From Flavobacteriaceae bacterium NBU2977 (GTDB taxonomy: Bacteria > Bacteroidota > Bacteroidia > Flavobacteriales > Flavobacteriaceae): a stretch of 64,000 nucleotides of DNA. The stretch covers positions 248,001 through 312,000 of the forward strand of contig JAIOUW010000002.1 in the NCBI GenBank assembly GCA_019931105.1, given 5' to 3'. Of this stretch, positions 37,139-46,820 are shown piece after piece (the first letter of the stretch is position 1; every line of letters starts with the position of its first letter). Made by a program: the position numbers and the translations under genes. The notes under the pieces were generated by a model that saw only the letters and a program-made list of their open reading frames with translations, did not search any database and was not told the DNA's origin.

Positions 37139-38176
37139 ATGAAATGGCTATCGAATAACATTGTAGACCGACCTATTGTGAGAAAGCACCTTAGCCTTCT
37201 TTTTATTGGATTTCTATTAGGGATTTTGACCTATGGCTTTGTTCATTTTAATGGGTTCCAGAACATAACGGAATCAGTATTGAGCGGGCTATTGGGCATC
37301 CTCTTGGCTTATTCTATTCATTTAAGCAACAAGTACCTGAACATGGTGATTCCCTGGAAAAAACTGCCTGGGTTGCGCCTATTGGCCGGCATTTCGCTTC
37401 ACATGAGTATAGGCTTGTTGCTGGTTTTCGGAATGCTATGGGGTTATCATCGGTCGCTTGGTCAACCCCACCTTTTTGTCGAAGATCCCGATGACGTTTT
37501 GATGAAGATCGGAATCCTCCTTTTCTGTACCGTTTTGATCTATGACATCATTTATTTTGCGTTCTACTCTTATTTTGAATATTCGAAAGGACAGGTGATG
37601 CAAGTGAAGCTGCAGCGAAAACAGGCACAGTTACAGCTTGGCGCCTTAAAATCGCAGTTAAGTCCCCATTTTCTTTTTAATGGAATGAACACTCTTTCTT
37701 CCTTGTTTTTGACCGATACCGAAAAGGCGGAAGACTTTATACGTTCGTTGGCCAGTTCGTATGAATACGTGCTGGGAAATTACGGGTCGGCATTGGTTAC
37801 CGTTGCCAAAGAGTTGACCTTCGTCGATGCCTATTCCTTTTTGATGCGCACCCGTTTTGGAGAATATTTAAATCTAGATGTGCAGTTGGATGCCGCCACA
37901 CTCAAAACCAAAATACCTCCGTTGACCTTACAGATGTTGGTCGAGAATGCCGTAAAACATAACGTGATAGGGCCTTCCCAGATTTTGAATGTAAAGATGG
38001 CCACAAAAGGGGAGAAGCTTATTGTTTCCAACAATAAGACGAACGAACGGCCCAATGTGGAATCCCTGAAAATTGGATTACGCAACATTGCCTCACGCTA
38101 TAATCTAGTGGCCGACAAATCCATTGAAATAATCGATGGGAACGAATTTACGGTTGTTTTACCCTTGATTCCATGA
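37139..38176 (+). CDS. LytS-type sensor histidine kinase
   Basis: 345 aa. Four hydrophobic spans (about 18-36, 46-63, 82-101, 124-145) and a short linker precede a His_kinase domain (PF06580 type) with QLSPHFLFNGMN: His177 is the phospho-acceptor. The ATPase box is LVENAVKHN and a later GLRNIASRY. It should phosphorylate the LytTR regulator encoded two genes downstream. ATGA overlap with the next gene. Confidence 0.9.
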   Translation: MKWLSNNIVDRPIVRKHLSLLFIGFLLGILTYGFVHFNGFQNITESVLSGLLGILLAYSIHLSNKYLNMVIPWKKLPGLRLLAGISLHMSIGLLLVFGMLWGYHRSLGQPHLFVEDPDDVLMKIGILLFCTVLIYDIIYFAFYSYFEYSKGQVMQVKLQRKQAQLQLGALKSQLSPHFLFNGMNTLSSLFLTDTEKAEDFIRSLASSYEYVLGNYGSALVTVAKELTFVDAYSFLMRTRFGEYLNLDVQLDAATLKTKIPPLTLQMLVENAVKHNVIGPSQILNVKMATKGEKLIVSNNKTNERPNVESLKIGLRNIASRYNLVADKSIEIIDGNEFTVVLPLIP

Positions 38177-39207
38177 AAAAATTATTTGTACACCATCCAT
38201 TATTTAGATTGCTGAGCCCTCTGTTCAGTGGCACCCTAGTGTATTTGCTCATTTTGCTCATCAATAACAATATCGGGCAATTGAAAGAAGCCTTTCTCGG
38301 ACTGGAGCTTTATGTCTGCATAGGCCTGGCCTATCTCATTCAAGAGTATGCCCGCCTCTCCCTCATTTGGTTCGCACGTTTCGAATGGCCCCGATCGTTT
38401 TTATTGAAATTGCCCGTGCAATTGGTAAGTTCGGTCGTCATCGGTATCGGTTTGGTCAGTTTGGCCATGTACCTCTATTTCAACAATGTTTTGGGGTATA
38501 CCCCCAATACGCGCGAACTTTTCATCTTCAACAGTATCTTTTCGCTTATTACCGTGATTTATCTGGTATTGTACCTAAGCCATCAGTTCTTATACCGGGT
38601 GAACACCGACCGAATCGCCAAGGAAATAGAGGCAAAGGAAGAAGTTGAGGCGGATTTTCTCAGGTTCAGAAGCGAGGTCAATCCCAATCTTCTTTTCGAA
38701 AGTTTGGAATCGCTTTTGGTATTGATGAAAAAAGACCCAAAAGCCGCGGAGAAGCTTTCGGACCATTTTTCGGGCGTATACCGATATATGCTTGGCAAAA
38801 AGAACAGGGAATTGGTACCGATTTCCGAAGAATTTGAGGTATTGCAAGAGCTTACGCGCCTTTTTGCCTACTTTCCTTATAGAAAAATAAGTCTTAAAAG
38901 GGTAGGGGACTTGAGTACTTGGGTGGTCCCCGGCAGTATTCTTAACATAGTCGAACGGATAATTCGAAGTACGATTGTCTCGGCCGAGGTGCAATTGGAT
39001 CTGGCCATTTATGAAGATAAGGAATCCTTTTCATTGCGATATATCCCGGAAGAAACATTACGGGGTAAATTCGACCAGCAAGCCCTTGCCGATATTGAAA
39101 AGAGCTATAAATTCTATTCAGATCGGGCTGTCCGTGTTTTTTTCGAAAATCCCTATAAAATCGTTGAAATACCAAAATTGAGCATTGATGCAAGTAGTCA
39201 TAGTTGA
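38173..39207 (+). CDS. Pseudo-histidine kinase paired with the LytS-type kinase
   Basis: 344 aa with the same plan as its neighbour: four spans (about 18-32, 42-58, 82-104, 118-138) and a linker. The acceptor motif reads VNPNLLFESLESL: Asn172 stands where His is required and Glu176 where the usual Asn is. The ATP N-box is also lost (LNIVERIIRS instead of ENAxKH). It therefore cannot autophosphorylate and probably dimerises with or tunes the active kinase, with which it overlaps by 4 bp. Confidence 0.82.
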   Translation: MKKLFVHHPLFRLLSPLFSGTLVYLLILLINNNIGQLKEAFLGLELYVCIGLAYLIQEYARLSLIWFARFEWPRSFLLKLPVQLVSSVVIGIGLVSLAMYLYFNNVLGYTPNTRELFIFNSIFSLITVIYLVLYLSHQFLYRVNTDRIAKEIEAKEEVEADFLRFRSEVNPNLLFESLESLLVLMKKDPKAAEKLSDHFSGVYRYMLGKKNRELVPISEEFEVLQELTRLFAYFPYRKISLKRVGDLSTWVVPGSILNIVERIIRSTIVSAEVQLDLAIYEDKESFSLRYIPEETLRGKFDQQALADIEKSYKFYSDRAVRVFFENPYKIVEIPKLSIDASSHS

Positions 39208-39949
39208 GGACGAACCTCTGGCAGCGGAGAAACTGGAACGCTATCTTTTAAAGTATAGTGAAGCCGTTGAAGTGCTGACCATTTTATCATCGCTGGAAAA
39301 GGCCATTCCGTGGATCGTTGAGAATCAAGAATCCGTCGATGTTTTTTTCATGGATATTCAATTGTCAGACGGTCTGAGCTTCGAAATATTCTCTAAGGTT
39401 TCGGTAAAAAAGCCCGTAATCTTTACCACGGCTTTTGATGAATTCGCTATTGATGCCTTCAAGGTCAACAGCATTGACTACCTTCTTAAGCCCATTACTT
39501 TTACTGACATATCAAGGGCATTAAAGAAATTAAGTCTGATGAAAGAACAGTTTTCTACGGGCCGCGAAATACATGAGGCCATACGCCAATTAGGCAAGAA
39601 AACGCATAAAGACCGTTTTTTGGTTCGAATGGGCAACCATATACGGTCAATCACCAGCGAATCTATTCGTTATTTCTATGCGGAAGGGCGCGATGTGTTT
39701 TTAATGGATGACAACGGACGGAAATATCTCATCGAGTATACTTTGGAATCACTTGAAGAATTGTTGGATCCTAAACTTTTTTTTAGAACGAACCGAAGTT
39801 CTATCGTTAATATCAATGCAATCATAGATGTGGTCGTATATGCCAACCGCCGTTTAAAACTTACCCTCGACCCCAAAACTGAAAACGAACTGGTCGTGAG
39901 CCGCGAGAAGGTCGCCCGTTTCAAGCAATGGTTCGAAGGGTTGCAATAG
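39188..39949 (+). CDS. LytTR-family response regulator
   Basis: 253 aa from ATG 39188 (MQVVIVEDEP). The receiver has the acidic pair EDE (7-9), phospho-acceptor Asp56 (VFFMDIQL), Thr in FTTAFDEF and Lys in YLLKPI. The C-terminal LytTR DNA-binding domain (about 150-250) contains YFYAEGRDVFL and FFRTNRSSIVNI. It overlaps the pseudo-kinase gene by 20 bp, so the three genes form one translationally coupled unit. Targets unknown. Confidence 0.93.
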   Translation: MQVVIVEDEPLAAEKLERYLLKYSEAVEVLTILSSLEKAIPWIVENQESVDVFFMDIQLSDGLSFEIFSKVSVKKPVIFTTAFDEFAIDAFKVNSIDYLLKPITFTDISRALKKLSLMKEQFSTGREIHEAIRQLGKKTHKDRFLVRMGNHIRSITSESIRYFYAEGRDVFLMDDNGRKYLIEYTLESLEELLDPKLFFRTNRSSIVNINAIIDVVVYANRRLKLTLDPKTENELVVSREKVARFKQWFEGLQ

Positions 39950-40065
39950 CTATTTCTATTCTCCTCATAAGACCGACCATGACCACATCGCTACGGTTGT
40001 TTAAATTTTACTTCGACATGCCAAAGCAGATGTTTATATTTAGCGAACCAACCGAAAAATAAATT

Positions 40066-41343
40066 ATGAACCCACGTCGAAAGTTTTTAAAAACTACGTC
40101 CTTAGCCGCGGTTTCCACACCGTTTCTATCCTTTGATTCCGAAAAAAATTGGTCTTTAAATTCGCTTCAAAAAGCGTATAATAACCCCGAGGATTATTGG
40201 CGAATGATCCGCAAACAATTTCCGCTTAAAGAGGGCCAAACCTATTTCAACAATGGTACCATGGGGCCGACCCCGGGTTACGTAATTGACCAAATCATGC
40301 ACCACATGATGCATTACAACAAAGAAGCGGCCACAATCGACTATAAAAATGGTTCTGGCCCCGAACTTTTGAGTGGGTACTTTCCCTATGAGGATTTAAG
40401 AACTAAATTATCCAAAATCGTCAATTGCGATTTTAAGGAGCTTTCGTTGGTACAGAACGCCACCTTCGGAATGAACTATGTAGGCATGGGACTCGATTTA
40501 AAGTCAGGAGACGAGCTTCTCAATACCGATCAAGAACATGGCGGTGGTTTTGCGGCTTGGCAGCTTCTGGCCAAACGAAAAGGATGTATTTACAAACAGG
40601 CCAAGATGCCGGTACCGGCCAATGATCCGCAAGAAATCGTGGATGTCATATTTAGGGAAGTGACCCCTAAGACCAAGGTAATCGCCATCCCGCATATCGT
40701 TTCGGGTTATGGAACGGTCATGCCTGTCAAGGCAATTTGCTCCGAGGCCAGAAAACGTGGAATATTTACCGTTTTGGATGGCGCACAGTGCGTGGGCCAC
40801 GTCAAGGTAGATGTAAAGGAAATCGGTTGCGACGCCTATTATTCGAGTTTGCATAAATGGTTGTTGGCCCCAGCCGGAAGCGGACTTCTGTACCTTAATA
40901 AAGATGTGTCACCGGGTATTTGGTCCACTATTGCCAGTTATCAATGGGACAATCAAGAAGACCATGGTTTTCGTCTGATGCAAAACGGCACTGGTAATGC
41001 GGCCCTATTGGCCGGCTATGATGCCGCTGTCGATTTTTTCAATACCGTTGGGCAAGAAAGATGGTTGGGACGTATCAAGGAACTCGGCAGTTATTTACGG
41101 TCCGGACTAAGGGAAATGCCCCATGTGACCATCGAATCTTCGACCAATGAAGAAATGGCCGCTGGGATAACTACCTACGGTGTCGCCGGAATTTCTGGTC
41201 CGGATTTGCAAAAAACCATGTGGGAAAAAGAAAAGCTGCAACCGCGTTCGGTCGGCGACAAAAACATACGTCATTCGGTGCATATCTACAATTCCAAAGA
41301 AGAAATAGACAAGGCGTTAGATGTTATCAAAGGGCTTGGGTAA
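40066..41343 (+). CDS. Class V PLP aminotransferase, isopenicillin-N-epimerase-like, exported
   Basis: 425 aa. N-terminus MNPRRKFLKTTSLAAV is a twin-arginine-like signal. PLP residues are Lys264 (SSLHKWLLAP) and Asp238 (VLDGAQ), the arrangement of the cysteine desulfurase/isopenicillin-N-epimerase fold (class V). There is no reactive-Cys loop near the C-terminus, so desulfurase activity is not supported; an epimerase, lyase or kynureninase-like reaction is possible. Tat export suits a periplasmic PLP enzyme folded in the cytosol. Monocistronic. Confidence 0.85.
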   Translation: MNPRRKFLKTTSLAAVSTPFLSFDSEKNWSLNSLQKAYNNPEDYWRMIRKQFPLKEGQTYFNNGTMGPTPGYVIDQIMHHMMHYNKEAATIDYKNGSGPELLSGYFPYEDLRTKLSKIVNCDFKELSLVQNATFGMNYVGMGLDLKSGDELLNTDQEHGGGFAAWQLLAKRKGCIYKQAKMPVPANDPQEIVDVIFREVTPKTKVIAIPHIVSGYGTVMPVKAICSEARKRGIFTVLDGAQCVGHVKVDVKEIGCDAYYSSLHKWLLAPAGSGLLYLNKDVSPGIWSTIASYQWDNQEDHGFRLMQNGTGNAALLAGYDAAVDFFNTVGQERWLGRIKELGSYLRSGLREMPHVTIESSTNEEMAAGITTYGVAGISGPDLQKTMWEKEKLQPRSVGDKNIRHSVHIYNSKEEIDKALDVIKGLG

Positions 41344-41613
41344 TCTGAGGTACCAATTAGTCCAATATGTAGGCCGATACCAACGGCCGCTAAAACGTGG
41401 GGAGATCATAACCTATTTGGTCTTCAAAGCATAAACTTTCCATAGTAAGATAGAAATCGACCAAATTTTCTTTAATTTTTAGAGAAAGTAGGGAGAAATA
41501 GTGCAGTTCATCGAAAAGTCAAAACTTTTTTTAGGGTCTAACCGTATACAATTGTTACCTATCGATAGTAAAAGCCCCAATTACCAGTTTAACAATTGTA
41601 AAAATCTAAGTTT

Positions 41614-42519
41614 ATGAAAATCAAAACCTTAAAATTAGCACTGTTTTTATTTAGCTTAATCTTAATGGCATGTTCAGATAATGACGATAATCAAGCTTAT
41701 GGCCGTTTATCGGTTCATTTAACCGATGCTCCTTTTCCCTACGACTTGGTTGCAGAGGCCAATGTTACCATTTTCAAGATTGATGCGCGCTTAAAAGGCG
41801 GAAACGAAGAAAACACGGAGAACGAAGAAAGTACAGAAATTGAAGAAAGTACTGAAGAAGATATAATAAACGAAGACAACGGGTCTTTTGTGGTATTAAT
41901 GGAGGGAGAAATAACTGTGAATTTGTTGGATCTTACCAACGGCGTTACCCAACAACTGGTTGACACCGAAGTACCCGTAGGCTCCTATGATTTGATCCGC
42001 GTTCATGTAGAAGGCGTCAATGTCGTTTTGACCAGCGGTCAAACCTATGATTTAAAAGTGCCAAGCGGTTCGCAATCGGGAATTAAAATATTCCTAAAAC
42101 CCGATTTGACAATCACGGGCGGCCTGAGTTCCGACCTTTTGCTGGATTTTGATGTTAGCAAATCATTTGTTCCAAAAGGTGGTACTGATATCGAGTCGAT
42201 TACAGGTTTTAATTTTAAACCGGTAATAAAAGCGAGCCATTTATCAACGGTAGGTACGCTGACGGGTACCGTGTCAGAGCTGGTAGAAGAAGTTGCCACC
42301 GGAATAGAAGGTGCCCAAGTAGCGATATATGATGGTGATGCCCAGATCACCTCCACATTCACCGATGAAAGTGGCGCGTATATGGTTATGGGACTAGAGG
42401 CGGGTACGTATACCCTCATCATCGAAAAAGAGGGTTATTTAACCCAAACTATTGAAGAGATTAACATTACCCCCGCCAATAAAACCACTTTGGACGTCGA
42501 ACTTGAACTTAGCGAATAA
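41614..42519 (+). CDS. DUF4382 lipoprotein with carboxypeptidase-regulatory-like domain
   Basis: 301 aa with lipobox LMAC. DUF4382 spans about 28-205 (GRLSVHLTDAPFP, a strongly acidic Glu/Thr-rich insertion at 63-90, then SYDLIRVHVEGV). A carboxypeptidase-D-regulatory-like beta-sandwich follows (TGTVSELVEE..., AGTYTLIIEKEGY). Surface lipoprotein of unknown role. It has its own terminator. Confidence 0.85.
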   Translation: MKIKTLKLALFLFSLILMACSDNDDNQAYGRLSVHLTDAPFPYDLVAEANVTIFKIDARLKGGNEENTENEESTEIEESTEEDIINEDNGSFVVLMEGEITVNLLDLTNGVTQQLVDTEVPVGSYDLIRVHVEGVNVVLTSGQTYDLKVPSGSQSGIKIFLKPDLTITGGLSSDLLLDFDVSKSFVPKGGTDIESITGFNFKPVIKASHLSTVGTLTGTVSELVEEVATGIEGAQVAIYDGDAQITSTFTDESGAYMVMGLEAGTYTLIIEKEGYLTQTIEEINITPANKTTLDVELELSE

Positions 42520-42844
42520 GTTCCAATAATAAAGGTCAACAAAACGAGATGAACACCATCTCGTTTTTTTATGCCTTTATTTCTGAAATGCCTCAGTATG
42601 GCCTAGCACAGAAATGGCAACATCATGGACACCGCAAAAAATATTGTCACCTGTCTTTTTTAAATTAGACCCATTTACCTTGACCAAAGTAGTATTCAAC
42701 ATATCGTTGATTTTGAAATCGTGAATGGCCAAACGATGGTCCAAAGCGCATGGCTGTCAAAAGGTTCCGATATTTTTTCAATCCTTAACCCAAGAAAAAA
42801 TGTATTTATCGTAAATTCATGCGAATATTAATGCCGTTATTAAG
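42520..42844. other. Intergenic region, 325 bp
   Basis: Contains the terminator of the DUF4382 gene (42541-42570). No gene, RNA or repeat was recognised in the rest. Confidence 0.6.
42541..42570 (+). terminator. Rho-independent terminator of the DUF4382 gene
   Basis: AAAACGAGATG / CATCTCGTTTT with a 5-nt loop (AACAC) and a T tail, 22 bp after the stop. Confidence 0.9.
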
Positions 42845-44236
42845 ATGAAAAAGTTCCGGATTATCCTCACCTTGTTTCTTATCGCTTCTTTTGCCTGCAA
42901 CTCCGATAACAAAGAGAAAGAAAAACCAAAACCCTTGAAGCAAGCAAAGAACGCCCCAAAAGTGGTCACGGCGGATATCGAAGCGGGAATCAAAGCCAAT
43001 ATCGACAAAAAGGTTGAGGAAGGTGGAGGGTATTTTTATATGGAGGATGCAGCTGGACAGGAACTTCGCCTACAATTGGTTCGTGTACATACCGAATATC
43101 TTTCAAACTTAGGGCCTCAAAGACATTTTGCCTGTGTCGACCTGGCCGATGTAAGTGGTGATGTGTACGATGTGGATTTTTTTCTTGAAGGAGATCCGGG
43201 CAATATGAAGGTTACCGAGACTACACTTCATAAGTTGAACGGCAAGCCTTTTTATACTTGGAAACGGCGAAAAAAAGACAAGACCTGGTATAGGGTGCCG
43301 ATGCAAAATGCCTCAAATGACTTGCTAGGCGTCATCGAAGGGCAAGACAGGTTCGAATTTCGCTATGAGGTTACCATACCCGAACTAAAGAAAGCTGCAC
43401 AAATATGGATTCCCATTGCGCAAAGTGATCGTTTTCAAGCGGTCGAATTAACGTCTTTGGCAGCGCCCGTCGAACATCGAATACTCGATGAGAAAACCAA
43501 TGGCAATTCTGTGCTCTATATGGAGCTCGCCCCCGGTCAAAGTGGAGAAAAAATAGAACTTGTTTACAATGTGGAGCGACAAGAGAAAAATCCCTATGAG
43601 GAAAAATCCTTCCCGTCAAGATACCTTAACGCCAGTGCTTTGATGCCCGTCGGCGATCGGTTTCAGATGTTAGCGGATTCGATAATAGGCAATAAGGCTA
43701 AAGATGGCACTATCATGCAGGCAAGAGCATTGTATGATTATGTGACCGAGACCGTAAAATACATCAAGGCCGGCAAGTACGGCACCGGTGATACTGTTTA
43801 CGCCTGTGACTCTAAAAGCGGCAATTGCACCGAGTTCCATTCCCTCTTCATTTCTTTGGCCCGTTCGGCCGGCATCCCCGCGCGTTTTGCGGTCGGCGCC
43901 TCGATTCCGTCAGAGAGAAATGATGGCGGTATCGACGGTTACCATTGCTGGGCCGAGTTTTATGCTGAAGGAAAATGGTGGCCGGTAGATATTAGCGAGG
44001 CCAATAAATACTCTGCGCTCGCCACCTATTACTTTGGCCGCCATCCTGCAAATCGCATCGAGTTCTCCAGAGGTCGTGATTTGGTCGTGGAACCGGGACC
44101 TCGGTCCGGCCCGATAAACTTTCTCGCATACCCGGTTATGGAGGAAGGGGGCGATCCTATATTTCCAAAAACATTTTTTTCGTTTCAAAGAACGCCCAAG
44201 AACGAAACTTCGGATAAGTTGGTCGCCTTACCCTGA
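42845..44236 (+). CDS. Transglutaminase-like lipoprotein
   Basis: 463 aa with lipobox SFAC (Cys18) and a Lys-rich linker. The transglutaminase-like (papain-fold) core has Cys328 in SGNCTEF, His367 in GYHCWAEF and Asp382 in WWPVDIS, a complete catalytic triad. The N-terminal half is a beta-rich domain. Bacterial members are usually exported peptidases or amidases rather than crosslinkers. The 3' end overlaps by 9 bp the convergent EHPEGG-repeat gene. Confidence 0.87.
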   Translation: MKKFRIILTLFLIASFACNSDNKEKEKPKPLKQAKNAPKVVTADIEAGIKANIDKKVEEGGGYFYMEDAAGQELRLQLVRVHTEYLSNLGPQRHFACVDLADVSGDVYDVDFFLEGDPGNMKVTETTLHKLNGKPFYTWKRRKKDKTWYRVPMQNASNDLLGVIEGQDRFEFRYEVTIPELKKAAQIWIPIAQSDRFQAVELTSLAAPVEHRILDEKTNGNSVLYMELAPGQSGEKIELVYNVERQEKNPYEEKSFPSRYLNASALMPVGDRFQMLADSIIGNKAKDGTIMQARALYDYVTETVKYIKAGKYGTGDTVYACDSKSGNCTEFHSLFISLARSAGIPARFAVGASIPSERNDGGIDGYHCWAEFYAEGKWWPVDISEANKYSALATYYFGRHPANRIEFSRGRDLVVEPGPRSGPINFLAYPVMEEGGDPIFPKTFFSFQRTPKNETSDKLVALP

Positions 44237-44494
44237 CACGGAATCCTTGGCCGGATGCTCCCCGCCTTCAGGATGTTCCCCGCCTTCAGGATGTTCCCCG
44301 CCTTCAGGATGCTCCCCGCCTTCTGGATGTTCACCACCTTCGGGATGTTCTTCACCTTCAGAATGTTCATCCGCCTGGGCTTCGGTGTTTTCTTCTTTTT
44401 TCTGCTCCCTACAAGAGCTTACCGTTCCGGCAATAACGAAGCAGAATAATAACATGATCAGGGTAAAAAGCTTAAGTTCTTTTAATCGGTTCAT
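44228..44494 (-). CDS. Lipoprotein with EHPEGG tandem repeats
   Basis: 88 aa: signal peptide with lipobox VSSC, a polar stretch, then about six copies of the hexapeptide EHPEGG (acidic, with one His per unit). The repeat comes from an 18-bp DNA tandem, so copy number may vary. The His/Glu/Gly pattern could bind metal, or be a flexible spacer. It overlaps the transglutaminase-like gene tail to tail. Confidence 0.7.
   Translation of the reverse strand: MNRLKELKLFTLIMLLFCFVIAGTVSSCREQKKEENTEAQADEHSEGEEHPEGGEHPEGGEHPEGGEHPEGGEHPEGGEHPAKDSVSG
44257..44364. repeat. 18-bp tandem repeat, six units
   Basis: Units GCTCCCCGCCTTCAGGAT-like at 44257, 44275, 44293, 44311, 44329 and 44347; the last two have diverged. 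On the minus strand they code EHPEGG. Confidence 0.9.
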
Positions 44495-44943
44495 AATAGC
44501 AGTTGTTTAATTTTTTTTGGCACTAGTTTAATTATTAATACCCTTAAATATACCAAATTTTGTTCGAAAGAAATATATCCGCTCAATTTTAGCCTTTAAA
44601 TGGAGTATGCTTTAGAAAAGCGTGAAATCACTGTAGCTCGGAGCTTGGATACTTAAATTTCAAAACTTCGAAAAAACTAAGTCCGGATCCCGAAATACAA
44701 CGGATCAATGTACATCGGTGTGGTATGGTTAAAGGCTATGTGGCTGACGTATATCATTGTGGGTAAGAGTTTTTCGTTCCTATTGAATGAATTAACGTAT
44801 TGGACTCAACTCTACCAAGAAGTTAATTTGTTGAAAAAGACTACCTTAGCATAAACCTCCAATGTTGTTTGCGAGAATGCTGCGTGATACTCCGGCTGAA
44901 GCCGGATAAATGCTGAAATGAAGTAAATGTTCATCTCCGATTT
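44495..44943. other. Intergenic region, 449 bp
   Basis: AT-rich and without a supported gene. It carries the divergent starts of the EHPEGG lipoprotein and of the FG-GAP-like lipoprotein. No repeat or hairpin was recognised. Confidence 0.5.
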
Positions 44944-46035
44944 ATGAAATATAGCATACTTATATTTTTTGCCTTATTGATCATAATATCTTGTGCCAAG
45001 TCTTCAAATACGGACTTTGATCGAGAACCTGTTGCCAATCTGATTATCGAAAACGATAAGGTTATTTGCGAATTCTGTGATGGTTTCGGCTCCATTATCG
45101 AAACTTACGAAAACCAAATATTTGTTGGGGGCGAAAAAAAAATCTGGGTTTTTGAAAGAAATGGTCAGACAACATCCCTTTTTCAGGAAATTGATTTGGC
45201 TAATGTCGGTTCCTTGAACAGTATAAAGGCGGCGGACGGATCGCTGTTTTTAGGCCTAATTGACGATGAGGGAACGGGCAGGGTACGTCAGTATACTTTA
45301 AACAATACCGAGTGGCAATTCACCAAGGACTTCCAAGTTGGAAGGAATCAAGACAATTTCGGTAATGACATCGCAATCAAGGACACTTTGATGATTATTG
45401 GGGCTTCCGCCATATGGGACGAATCGTTCAGCATCCCGAATAAGGACGAAGGTTCATTTTATATCTTTGGCAATAAGGGTGGCGATTGGATCCAAACCCA
45501 AGAATTTTATAGTGAGAATCGTTCACCTGATGATCATTTCGGCAAGGACGTGATTATAGCGGATAATTTTGTCGTTGTTACTGGCTTATCGATTCCGATG
45601 CACGTTTACGAATTTGAGAATACGGAATGGAATTTGGCAAGTGTTGAGAATAATATCGTTCCCGCTGATATTGATAATAACGGCAATACTTTTCTTTATT
45701 ATTCCGAAATGTTGGGTTTGCAGTCGTTTTCGATGAATCCTAATGGTTCAATTAGCCCGATAACCATTAATGCAAATTTAGATTTAGGCCTTGGTCTTCA
45801 ATTTTATGGAGATAGTATGAGTATGACCCAAGACCATGCTTTGATTGCTACTCTAGGTGGGCATGAGGTGTACCTACTACAGTTGGTGGGCAATGAATGG
45901 GTTTTGAAAAAAACTTTAGCTCCGGGTAACGAGCCACAATCTAAGTATTCGGGATTGAAACTTACCCCGGAACAGGCCTTGATCGGCGGCATCTCTTCGG
46001 ATGGGGTTTCTTATCTTTTCTTTGAGAATTTTTGA
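44944..46035 (+). CDS. Lipoprotein with FG-GAP-like beta-propeller repeats
   Basis: 363 aa with lipobox IISC. The repeats FGNDIAIKDTLMIIGA and FGKDVIIADNFVVVTGL resemble FG-GAP blades (FG..v...gd.l.vGa), and a GSFYIF segment follows each, so a seven-blade propeller is likely. Surface lipoprotein; partner unknown. Confidence 0.72.
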   Translation: MKYSILIFFALLIIISCAKSSNTDFDREPVANLIIENDKVICEFCDGFGSIIETYENQIFVGGEKKIWVFERNGQTTSLFQEIDLANVGSLNSIKAADGSLFLGLIDDEGTGRVRQYTLNNTEWQFTKDFQVGRNQDNFGNDIAIKDTLMIIGASAIWDESFSIPNKDEGSFYIFGNKGGDWIQTQEFYSENRSPDDHFGKDVIIADNFVVVTGLSIPMHVYEFENTEWNLASVENNIVPADIDNNGNTFLYYSEMLGLQSFSMNPNGSISPITINANLDLGLGLQFYGDSMSMTQDHALIATLGGHEVYLLQLVGNEWVLKKTLAPGNEPQSKYSGLKLTPEQALIGGISSDGVSYLFFENF

Positions 46036-46250
46036 TATAGTAACCAACCTGCGAATGGGTTATGTAATTATTTGAATATCAATAAATTTATAATTAAAAA
46101 CTTATGGTTGCATTCTATGAATAATCTTTGGAATGCACCTTTCTACTGGTTCAGCAACATCGGCTTACAACTATGGTAAATAGGGGTATAAACCCTTTAA
46201 AATATGGGTTGAATACAGGTTGACCTAGACTGGTTATCCACTTAACTTCG

Positions 46251-46472
46251 ATGATTATGAACCAAAAAAACAGTACCATTGAAAAAGTAGGCTTAAAAGA
46301 TCCGTATACCAAAGAGGATGCTGACAGCAAGAAGCAAACATCGATCGTAGAACTTCTTAAAAGAAAACCTGCGGTGTACGAGGTTTGAAAATGGAAAATT
46401 GATCCGATTACCGGAAAACCCAAAAAAGAGTGTTGGATCGAAGAACCGGTCAATGCCCTTGTATTGAAATAA
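46251..46472 (+). pseudogene. Small conserved-looking ORF interrupted by an in-frame TGA
   Basis: ATG 46251 opens a 45-residue frame (MIMNQKNSTIEKVGLKDPYT...) that stops at TGA 46386-46388; the same frame continues for 27 more residues (KWKIDPITGKPKKECWIEEP...) to TAA 46470-46472. Both parts have normal amino-acid composition and no other stops. Removing the six bases TGAAAA at 46386-46391 would join them as ...YEVWKIDPITGK. A nonsense-broken small gene is the simplest reading; family unknown. Confidence 0.45.
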
Positions 46473-46820
46473 GGGTAAAAAAGTTGCAGGAACGGAATGG
46501 GCTATTGGTGCATTCCGTTCTTGAAATTTATCGGCAATGTTCGCGCGACTTGATTTTTAGATAAAAGCCCAGGCAATAGTGCCGCTCAAAAAATTTCTTC
46601 CAAAGAAAATCTTTCTGAGGTCATGGAACACTGACCTAGTTCAAATATTCATCTGTAGCTTGAAAAGCTGGTTTTATGAACAAAACGGCCCGTCTTTTAG
46701 GTTGCGATTGTCAGCAGGCCCGCTGTGCTAATAATGGACCAAAACCCGGGTTGAAATATATCGTTACCCTTGATAATGGCATAAATTTTGACGTTATAGC
46801 AGGGTACCAAAACCAATCGG

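Noticed and set aside
46386-46388. TGA read as selenocysteine
   Set aside because: No Sec insertion hairpin or known selenoprotein context; nonsense change is simpler.
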